Origin: Astragalus membranaceus
Lineage: Eukaryota; Streptophyta; Magnoliopsida; Fabales; Fabaceae
Direction: 5' to 3'
Assembly (NCBI GenBank): GCA_039519185.1
Contig: CM076846.1
Span: 224,056,659 to 224,120,658, forward strand
Length of the DNA stretch: 64,000 nucleotides
The notes beneath the pieces were generated by a model. It searched no databases. It had not been told where the DNA came from and saw only the letters and a program-made list of their open reading frames with translations. Shown one piece after another: positions 41,514-51,600 of the stretch. Position numbers and translations under genes: made by a program. How positions within the stretch are numbered: position 1 is the first letter of the stretch; each line of letters opens with the position of its first letter.

Positions 41514-43962
41514 TGTAACACCCCATTTTCTACCCGGTATTTAAATAAAAATTATCAGAGCTCACAAATTTTATTTTTCAACTAATCCAAACGGGATGCT
41601 ACATTTCTTCGAAACAAACATCAACCACATAATAAAATTCCTTTTATAAATCAAAGAAAATACGTAACACGTAACAATGGAATGTGGTTCCCAAAAACAT
41701 ACTATTCTGTCCACATGACAGAAATTACAACATCTCGCAGCGGAATAAAGAGATAAAACTCAGCACACAAAAACGCAGCCTCAACATAAAAACCTCAATA
41801 AAAATGTTTAACATCTAAAATAAACAAACAAAGAAAACTAGCGCCCATCCCCTGAGTGTTACGTATCAGAGCACTAGACCGACGCAGGAATGAAAAATAA
41901 CAGCCTTCACTCATGGTTACCTGTAGTAATAAACAACGAAGGGGTGAGTCTAAACCGCATAATAAAGCTTATAATAAGCGGTATGCTAGAGTATAAGGAC
42001 TACGCCAATCACAGCAATATATTTATATTTTATACATATACAGCAACATTTCCAACTGATAAATAAACATCAACATCCGCAATGTATAAATGTAACAATT
42101 CTCGCATCTTATAAATATAATTGTCACACAGTCATATTGTACACCAAACAAAGTAATCATCAATGATGAGCATGTATGTATGAGGTGCAGAATGCATGTG
42201 GTACCATTATCATTACTCATTAGCCAATTGGGCACGTCGTGACCGCAGCCAAAAAATAACGTCAAGACCGCAGCCTAAAAATGCATCGTCAAGACCGCAG
42301 CCTAATGCATGCATGTGACTCCATGAACAATCAATAGGCATAATTTTTCAAAATTCCAAGTCACACACATCATCATTATAAATTACAACGTCGAGACCGC
42401 AGCCTAAAATCATCACCAACATTCTTGGTCCGTAGACCCACCGACACTTTATCACATCAAAAGCAAACTACAAGTGTCCAGAAACTTTCAGCCAAATTAA
42501 GTATTTTTCACATTACAGTAGCATACACAGATAGAGGACTGAACGAGCTTCGAAACGCACTTTGAAACACTTAAAACGGACACCCGAGTCAAAAGATATG
42601 TCAAAAACAAATTTGGGACAAAACCGAGACACGTGCTGAAAATGGCTCGGAACAGCAGAAAATTATGAAGCTTCGCGCGTGGCACGCGGATTAGGCGCGA
42701 GTGGCGCGCGTAAAGGCAGAAATGCCCAGTGACTTGCGCGTGACGCGCGACTGGCGCGCCAATGAGGCGCAAATTGGCAGAATTGGCAACACAGCGCACA
42801 TAAGCAACACCCACCGAGACAACTCCAAATTGACACATGCAAAAATAAAACCACTCGAGCCAAAATGTTTAAAATTGAATTTGGGCAGGCAAATACCAAA
42901 GAATGCACGGTAAAATATGCCCAGAATTTGAAGTTCACCCAAAACACCCTATATACGCACACGAGCAACATGGCTCCTGGGGGGAGGGGATCTCAGTGAT
43001 TTTTCAGAACATACATCCTAGCAACCAAAACTCAACCATAACGACATCCCAATGACATGATTACTCAGAAATATAACTCGGGAACACAAACCGGGCAGCC
43101 CAATTTAGGCGCCCTTGGCGCCTAGACACAGGGATCCTGCGCCCCAGGCGCCAATGCACCAAGGCAGCAACACTGAAAACACAGCAAATAGGCAACAGGC
43201 GCCCAGACAGCAGCAACAAAGCATGAATTGACAACAACAATGGCGCCTAAGGCGCCTAGGGTCCTTCAAACTCAAATTCTTCCAAATTTCATATGCTCAA
43301 TCATTCAATAATTATTTCTAATCCTTCAATTTCACTCTCATATCTTAAAATACACATTTTATCAATTATTTGGCATACACTATGATTCTCACATACATCT
43401 CATAACTCATACAATTTTCAATAAAACACATAGAGACAATCAATCTTCACACAATTAATCATATATCGAATTCAACAATGGAATTACGAGACAAATGGGA
43501 TAAACCCTAAACCCTCACATACAACCCATTCTAAGCCCTATTATAAGGTAAGACCCACCCTTACCTTGATTACACCGAAGACGGGGTCCTTCCTACGGAG
43601 TCACCAACAAAACCACAGCAACAGCTCTTCTTTTCCTCTCCCCCTTGTGCGATTCGCCCTTCTCCTTTCTCCCTTCTCACTCGCGACTTTCTTCTTCTTT
43701 CTTTTCTTTCTTTTACGTTTTTCTTTCTTTCTCACAAGCTGGAGGCGCAAAACCCCAACCCCAGCGCCTTAGGATCTCAGCTAACGGGCTTGGGCTTCTT
43801 CTTGGGCCAAATTTACCATTCCGAAATTATTACTACCACCCCCTTCAATTATAAATAAATTAATATATCAATATTTAAAATAATTATACTAATAATAATA
43901 ACAATATTGCAACACCTCAATAATTTAATCAAATAATTAATTAAATCATTTTGGGTGTTACA
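41514..43962 (-). repeat. 5' LTR of the Tekay element (2449 bp)
   Basis: Same ends and order as the other LTR. It differs by an added CGTCAAGACCGCAGCCTAAT unit (about 42286-42320), a few small indels in the GC-rich block (42665-42775) and scattered substitutions. Its right edge runs directly into a palindrome-array element. Confidence 0.96.
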
Positions 43963-44356
43963 ACCCCCACATTAGGTAAATCCGCTTTGTTATTTAAAAG
44001 TCGGATTTACCTATTGGGTAGATAAATTCGCTTTGGAAAAATAACAAAGCGGATTTATCTGAAAAAAGATAAATCCGATTTTCCTAAAAAATAAAATAAA
44101 ATCGGATTTACCCCCACATTAGGTAAATCCGCTTTTGTTAATGTGGATGTACCCCACATAAGGTAAATGCGCTTTGTTATTTAAAAGTCGGATTTACCTA
44201 TTGGGTAGATAAATCCGCTTTGGAAAAATAACAAAGCGGATTTAACTTTAGTGGGGGTAAATCCGAGCGAGTTTTAGTTTGGCAGGGGTATTTTCAGTTT
44301 ATCAAATTATATGGGAGTATATGGTAATATGATGGGGGTATAAAAAAAAATCCCTT
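43963..44356. mobile_element. Palindrome-array element FB6, left end missing
   Basis: The right end, reverse-complemented, reads GGGATTTTTTTTTATACCCC followed by CCATCATATTACCATATACTCCC-like spacing, as in the other members. The interior has AAAGCGGATTTATC / GATAAATCCGCTTT and AGTCGGATTTACC words plus a ~110-bp internal duplication. The expected left end is not seen; the Tekay LTR takes its place. Confidence 0.7.
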
Positions 44357-45624
44357 CACTCAGCTAGACTGTTTCTCACTTACATATGCGTGGGCCGAGT
44401 GTAAAGACTAAGAATGATTTGGGCCGAGTCTATTGGTTTGAGCCGATAAATAAGTTATGACGGTCCACCTATTATTAATATTTTTTGCGGATGCTAATAA
44501 GCTTTTTATTTCAAAAATGACAATAAATTTTACTGTCAAAAAAATAATAGTTTTTGCGGATGTCCATAAATATAGGTAAAATTACGATCCCTTCTTACTT
44601 TCCCACTAGAAGAATCCTCCTCATCCTGGCTGAAAATGGTAAAATTAAGCTCCTTCAAACTTACAGGTCGGATTCATTGACTCGACAAAAAACCTGGGGA
44701 CTGGCCGGCCATTGGTTGCCCACGATCCTAATAACAGACTATAAAATTTTCGGATTAGGATTCACTGCAGTTGGAAAATACTGCAATCTCCTGAATTTGA
44801 ACTGTTTTGTGTGATTTTTGGCACTTAGGAAAAAAAAGAGAAATGTTTTTGGACACTTACAAACACAAAATGGCTTAGATTTGGCTGAATGCTGGAACCT
44901 ACAGTTGCTTTCAACTGCAGGCAATCGTGATCCAAAATTTTCGTCTTAAGTAAACAAGATTATCTAAAATAAAGATCTAGTATATGATTTTGTACGGACA
45001 CGTGAGAGCATGAATTTCACCACATTTTATAAATATCCGAAAGGCTATTTATAAAGGGATAAGGGATAAAGGGAACATAGAGTGAGTGAATATTGAAGCA
45101 AAGTCAGGCTTTTACGTACTTTATTTGGGTGACTTTAAATTAAGTATATTAATATAGTATCCTATGACCTTCATGATGTTATAAAATATCTTAAACCCTT
45201 TTTATGGACAAGAATTTTATAAATTCAATTAGGAAATCAACAAATTGCAGTATATCTAATTAGATTAGAGTTAGATAGTTGATTTCATAATGCTAATATT
45301 CTTTTTGAAAAATAGTTATGCTTATATTCTTTTGAGTTAAATATATTTAGTCCTTATAAAATTCATCAATTTTGGTTTTAGTCTTTACAATAAAATTGTT
45401 TGAATTTTCATCCTCCAAATATTCTTCATTGGCGAATTTAATAACGTGGCATGTGTGAGTCACTAAAAATAATACATTTTTTATTTTTATTTGACAAAAA
45501 TGAGTATTATAGCATTTCATTTATGATAATAGGAACAATACAATATGGAATTAAAAGAAACAACTGAGAACAAGACTTTATTATAGCTACCCTTACTAGT
45601 TAGTGAGTGAGCCACCACAACGAA
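44357..45624. other. Intergenic stretch, no gene seen
   Basis: AT-rich with a few GC-richer islands (44580-44760, 44880-44930) that hold no frame I recognise. A CTGCAGTTGGAAAA/TTCAACTGCAG inverted pair (44766-44920) hints at another small non-autonomous element. Confidence 0.5.
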
Positions 45625-46374
45625 GGGTTGCATTTTTTGTACCCCTACCATTAGACCCATATCCCCACACAAATTTTTTATCCCCATTTTACCCCTTAAA
45701 AAATGTAAAACGGATTTATCTAGTTTTAGGATAAATTCGTTTTGCAAAAAAATTGAAAATATAAATCCATTTTGAGGGGCTCAAAATCCCAAATTCCATC
45801 ATTTACTATTTTCTATTAATTTTTTGAATTATTCATAATCTCTAAAAAAATCTAAAAAAAAATTGCATAACCTTATTTTGGTTTTATTAGATTTTTAGTA
45901 GTGTTCTTATAACTTTTAGATTAGTTTTGACTCTTTAACAGATTTTTAGTGGTGATTATATAACCTTTTTTTAAAATTTTAAATAAATCAAATTTTATAT
46001 TTTAATACAAAAAGGATTTATCATTTTAATAGATAAATCCGGTTTTAAAAAATTCAAAACGGATTTATCTGTTAAAATGTTAAATCCGTTTTGAATTTTT
46101 TTTTAACAAAAAGGATTTATCATTTTAATAGATAAATCCGGTTTAAAAAATTTCAAAACGGATTTATCTATTAAAATGATAAATCTGTTTTGCATCTTTT
46201 CTAACAAAATGGATTTATCATTTTAATAGATAAATCCTGTTTTAAAACATTCGAAACGGATTTATTTATTAAAATGATAAATCCGTTTTGTATTTTTGCT
46301 AAGGGGTAAAATCGAAATGAAATGACATTGTGGAGGTATAGCGTCTAATAGTGGGGGTACAAAAAATGTAACTC
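45625..46374. mobile_element. Palindrome-array element FB3 (AACGGATTTATC words)
   Basis: The left end GGGTTGCATTTTTTGTACCC and the right end, reverse complement GAGTTACATTTTTTGTACCC, are inverted repeats continuing through ATTAGAC and (distally) TTTTACCCC. The flanks are CACAACGAA (45616-45624) and CATAATGAA (46375-46383), 7 of 9 identical, both differences C/T as expected from decay of methylated cytosines. The interior is AAAACGGATTTATC in alternating orientation, about eight copies, separated by TTTTAATAGA. Confidence 0.82.
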
Positions 46375-46891
46375 CATAATGAACTAATCCGAATGTGGCC
46401 CAACTTTTTTTTTTGGTCAATAGAGCTATGATTTATATTTCAATGAAGATATGGGCCAGGCCCAAACCATAGACCCAAATGGAACAACGAGACACCAAAG
46501 AGGGAGTGGGCTTGTTTTGGGGTCACCAAAAGCAAAGAAACACCACAGACCCATAAGAGGAAAAATACAACAGTAGTAGTACAATACTATACTAGGCAAA
46601 AACATAATGATTGACTCGATACAACAACACCCAAATTAAGCAAAATAATCCTAGACTTCACGCCTTCAGTCTACGAAGAAACGAGACCTGATCATTCTCA
46701 TTCGCAACACAGGAGAACGAACAACGCCATTAGATCGATGAAGAGGAGAAGAAACAGAGAAACAGATCAGTCTTTAAAACCATTTTCAATGATATGATTT
46801 CAGTTGCATTTTTCTGGGCTTCGTTAAAAGAACCTCCTTTTTTAATTTCCCCACATCCTTCTACATTTGAAAGAAACCAAAAATTCTCATA
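46375..46891. other. Intergenic stretch, no gene seen
   Basis: Mixed composition, only short chance frames. 46400-46440 has a poly-T run followed by GGTCAATAGAGC, as at LINE or SINE ends, but no coding match. Confidence 0.45.
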
Positions 46892-47042
46892 CTCCCTCGG
46901 CCTCTAGTCTTAATTATAAGAAAAATTTGAACTTTTAGGTTCATTGAATACTGATGTATCTGACCTATATTATAAGTCAGATACATCAGTTATTCAATGA
47001 ATCTAAAATTACAAATTTTTCTTATAATAAGAACCAAAGCAG
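46892..47042. mobile_element. Stowaway-like MITE
   Basis: TA dinucleotides flank it (46890-46891, 47043-47044). The ends are CTCCCTCGG and, reverse-complemented, CTGCTTTGG, and both lead into TTATAAGAAAAATTTG. A central GATGTATCTGAC / GTCAGATACATC pair makes it a hairpin. The CTCCCTC end and TA duplication fit Tc1/mariner-derived Stowaway elements. Confidence 0.85.
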
Positions 47043-47172
47043 TATGCTTAAACTCTCATTCTCCTATTCCTGCAACCCTCCCCCACCTCGTCCCCACTTC
47101 CCCTCCCCTTCATCCCACTACTCCCTCCTTTTTTCTTGCTGTCGCAGAACTTCAAGAATCTTGTTGGTTTGG

Positions 47173-47927
47173 TCTATCTCCACCCACATATTGGCTATCT
47201 ACACCCCCATTTAATTAGCAATTTCTAAAATTACCCTTACTATTTTAAATCACCATAGTGAATTGAGTTCACTATAGTTATAGTGAACTTAGTTCACTAT
47301 GGTGGTTTTGTTAAAAACAACCCCAGTGAACTGAGTTCACTATAGCTCTAGTGAACTCAGTTTACGTGAACTATAGTGTTTGTTGAAAATAATCCCAGTG
47401 ACTTGAGTTCACTATATATAGTGGTTTTATTGAAAACAACCCTAGTGAACGGAGTTCACTATTGCTCTAGTGACTTCAGTTTACGTGAGCTATAGTGAAT
47501 TGAGTTCACTATGGTCGTTATGTTGAAAACAACCTTAGTGAACTGAGTTCACTATAGCTCTAGTAATTTCAGTTGACGTAAACTAAGCTTACTACAGTTA
47601 TAGTGAACATAGTTCACTATAGTGGTTTTATTGAAAACAACCCTAGTAAACCGAGTTCACTATAGTTCTAGTGAACACAGTATACGTGAACTATAGTTAA
47701 TTGAGTTCACTATAAGTCTGTAAAACTACTGAAACTCATAACCTATAGTGAACTGAGTTTATAATAGTTCTAGTGAACTCAATTTACTTAAACTATCATG
47801 AACTCAAACCACTATAGATTCTGGGTTTTAATTTTTCAGGTCTATAGTGAACTCGAGGCATTTTTGTCATTAAAATTTAGTTTTTAACATTTGGGGTGTA
47901 GACGGCCAATATGAGAGTGGAGCTAGA
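47173..47927. mobile_element. Palindrome-array element FB5 (GAACTGAGTTCACTAT words)
   Basis: The ends TCTATCTCCACCCACATATT and, reverse-complemented, TCTAGCTCCACTCTCATATT continue through GGC..TCTACACCCC. The interior has about fifteen copies of a TAGTGAACTGAGTTCACTATA word, itself palindromic, in arrays with a GTTGAAAACAACCC spacer every ~90-120 bp. No coding capacity, and no target duplication identified. Limits are good to a few bases. Confidence 0.8.
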
Positions 47928-48644
47928 TTCGGCCATCTTTTGGGCGTTCAGAATTTATTTCAGGCACGTGCAAATTGTTATTGGCTTCCGGGACCGGGAG
48001 AACTACATTTTTTGGTTTTCTCATACTCTTTTTTCGGAATCTTGTTATCGAACTTGCAAACATTGTTATCAGCTTCTCCAAGAATCAATTTTTTCTCCGT
48101 CGAGAATTTTATTCTTAAACGTGTTCAAAATCTTGTTTCTTAGTCAACACATTGTTATCAGTTTCTTGAGAAACTAACTTTTTGTTTTTTTCTTCGTCTA
48201 AAATCTTGTTTTTAGAGAGACGTTGAGAGTGACGATAGAGATTGGAGATGGTGAGATTCATATGAATTCGACTAAATTAACATGACTCATGATTGAGGAA
48301 ATGTTTATTAATGTGTTGCTATGTTGCTAGTACTTTTCGTAATACATGCATGCGACCATTTAAGATGCGTCTGTTTCTAGCTTTGATTACTGTCACTTAA
48401 TAAAATTTATAGCAGAACATAAAATTTCAAGCTATCCCTTTTGGTCCAAAAAGAAAAAAGCTATCGTTTTGTACCAAAAAAAAAACCTCCCCACCCCTTA
48501 GTGGTCCAACTATCACTACACCCAACCCACCCAACACAATAACTTACAAGACCAAAACGCTAAAAAGAAAATAATAAATTAAAAAATTGACAAGATTTCA
48601 CGATTAAAGCCAAAAAAAGAAGAAAAGAAAGCTATTGATTTGCT
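47928..48644. other. 3' flank of the malic enzyme gene, no separate gene seen
   Basis: Short frames only. The last ~150 bp before 48645 probably contain the 3' UTR of the NADP-malic enzyme; no unambiguous poly(A) signal chosen. Confidence 0.5.
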
Positions 48645-51600
48645 TCACCGGTAGGTTCTGTAGGCTGGGGTATACATACAGCTCTCAGCAAACTTCACCA
48701 AATCTTTTGGTTGAGGAAGGCGAGTGGCCAAACCTGAGACAAAAGCAAACTTAAATAAAAATATAAACAACAATAACGAAATGCACATTCATAAAACAAA
48801 CGTGTTTTTTTTTGTTATATTTCTATCTGGATGGAGTACTAATTAAAATTTTTAATTTCTAAAAATTTCAGAGATAGATAACTAAAAGCTCACCAAGCTC
48901 ATAAGCCTTGGCAGCAACCTTGGCAGCAATGTGTGCTGAAATCTTTCTGATGTTTGTGAATGGTGGGAATATAAGACCCTTCTCAAAGTTCTCCTCTGTT
49001 ACTTGTTCAGCCAAAGCCTCCGCTGTATCATGAAATATTAAAGAAAATGTCAACCACCTACACTTCATTACACCAATCCTTCTTACTGGATTTACTTATA
49101 AAATTGCATTTATTCCAAAGAATAACATATAACATATGGACACATTTGAGATACACTGGGGTATTTATTCATATGAATCATATCTCATTCACACCACCCC
49201 AGTGCTCACATTTTCACCTGTCCCAAACATAGTATTGAAATTAAAGAAAATGTCAACCACCTACACTTCATTACACCAATCCTTCTTACTGGATTTACTT
49301 ATAAAATTGCATTTTTTCCAAAGAATAACATATAACACTTACAAATCCTTCTTACTGGATTTACTTATAAAATTGCATTTTTTCCAAAGAATAACATATA
49401 ACATATGGACACATTTGAGATACACTGGGGTATTTATTCATATGAATCATATCTCATTCACACCACCCCAGTGCTCACATTTTCACCTGTCCCAAACATA
49501 GTATTGAAATTAAAGAAAATGTCAACCACCTACACTTCATTACACCAATCCTTCTTACTGGATTTACTTATAAAATTGCATTTATTCCAAAGAATAACAT
49601 ATAACATGGACACATTTGAGATACACTGGGGTATTTATTCATATGAATCATATCTCATTCACACCACCCCAGTGCTCACATTTTCACCTGTCCCAAACAT
49701 AGTATTGAAATTAATGTTTAAGTCTGTTGTGAACTTACAAGCAGCAAGAAGCAGGTCGTCATGGACACGAATGGTCCCAGACATTATTAAACCTAGACCG
49801 AATCCAGGGAATATGTATGCATTATTGGCCTGATGAACAAAAAAACAAAACATCCCAATTAGACCTTATTTCATGTGACATTTGTTATGTTTAATTTAAA
49901 TTATCAAGGAATTAGACCTGGCCAGGAACTGACACTTTCCCCTTGTATTCAACTGGGGCAAATGGACTCCCACTTGCAAAAATAGCACGTCCCTGATGAT
50001 AATGCGCGTGGACAAGGGAAGTAAATGAAACAGAATGGTCAACATTGATCAATTCCAACCACCTATGTAAATCAATAAAAATTGATACAAGTTACTTCCT
50101 ATTACCTTGCTCCACATATAGGCTTCATCCGCAGTACATTCTGACTGTGAGGTTGGGTTGGAAAGAGCAAGAATAATAGGTCTCTACAAGCATTATTGAA
50201 TAACACATTACTTAGTTTATCCAGGCATGATATTGCATGGGAAGATAAATAGATTGACACAGTACCTCATTAATAGATGCCATAGCCTCAACCACCTCTT
50301 TGGTAAAAGTTCTTCCTTGTCCCGATGTTCCAATCAGCACTGTTGGCTTAATTTGCTGAAAAGATAACATTGAAAATGTAAGGAAAACGAAACTTGTGTT
50401 CCATGTGTGCATGTGTTTAGGTGTAATAAACAGAAACATGGATCATACATTAACAGCATCCAAAAGGTTTCTAACAGGTTCGTGTTCATGAGCCCATGGC
50501 TTCTTAAAGTGTTGGAGCGATTCTTTACGTGAACTGACAATCAATCCCTGCAGAAGTAAGAATAAAAGATGAGAATCTACTTCGTAAAGGTGGAGGTTAC
50601 TTAAGATTACAAACCTTTGAATCCACCAACCAAATGTTCTTGCGCACTTCCTCCAATGGAGCATTTGTCTGCATCAAAAATGGTGGTATCAGTAAATCTA
50701 AATTAGTCATGCAACTCTTATCACCCTCCACTACCCCCCCACCCCCACCCCCCCCCCCCCCCCCCCCCCCCACACACACACACCCAGCACACAGAAAAAA
50801 CAGGTAATAACCCAAAAGTAGCAAGCAACCTGTTTAGATGTTTCAAGTGCTATGAGTTCTGCTATTCCAGTGCCAGCCTGCAACCACCAGACAAAATAAT
50901 TAAGCCACCAAGAGTAAATGAATGTAGCATTTTGCATTCAAAATGAGTATAAAACTTTTTTTTAATGAGTTTTAATACGCGGTGTTAACCAGTTCCATTC
51001 TCTGTTTTAAAAGGATTAAACCCTCCTCCTCTGAGAACCAATGATGAACGACTCATGAGCCCAGAATTACACATACCTCTCCAGCGCCAAGGAATAAGAA
51101 TCTGTGGTCAGCTAAGCTTCCCCCAACCAATTTCAAAGCTGCAACTAGTCCAGCAAGTACCACTGATGCTGTTCCCTGGAATGAAGTAGATACAATGTAA
51201 GAGTTAGTTATGAGTGTACAGTTATCAACGTACATGAATTCAATATCAGAGATAGGAATTCATTACCTGAATATCATCATTAAAAACAAGATGTGTGGAT
51301 CTGTATTTTTCAAGCAGATCGAAAGCATTGTGGTTTGCGAAGTCTTCAAACTAATTGTATGAAATAACAGATACAGAAAGCAGGAAACTTGAAATTAGTA
51401 TGGAGTGGACTGCAGGCAGATAAGCCAGAAAAAAATTCCTCTTCACACTGCTTGGTACCTGAATGAGGACTTTCTCACCATAAGTTTGCTTGAGTGCAGT
51501 CATAAACTCATGCATAAGTTCAGCATATTCCTGGACCAGAGAAGTTGGAGTGTGTATTAGAAAATTATGTTGGCTGAAATTAAAAATGATTAACTCCACA

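Larger units (their letters stand above)
34593..43962 (-). mobile_element. Ty3/gypsy chromovirus, Tekay/Del type, nearly intact
   Basis: On the minus strand the order is 5' LTR (43962-41514), tRNA-iMet primer site (41509-41498), gag, protease, RT, RNase H, integrase, chromodomain, polypurine tract (37020-37007) and 3' LTR (37006-34593). LTRs begin TGTAACACCC and end GGGTGTTACA. Gag-pol would be one long frame but for a TAG (40304-40306) and a TGA (37442-37444). The LTRs are nearly identical, apart from scattered substitutions and a ~35-bp gain in the 5' LTR, so insertion is recent. No 5-bp target duplication can be defined, because the left flank is an extra leader copy. Confidence 0.96.

Noticed and set aside
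49047..49833. Plus-strand repeated protein (SFLLDLLIKLHFFQRITYN units)
   Set aside because: It is a by-product of the intronic tandem repeat; the opposite strand carries the real exons.
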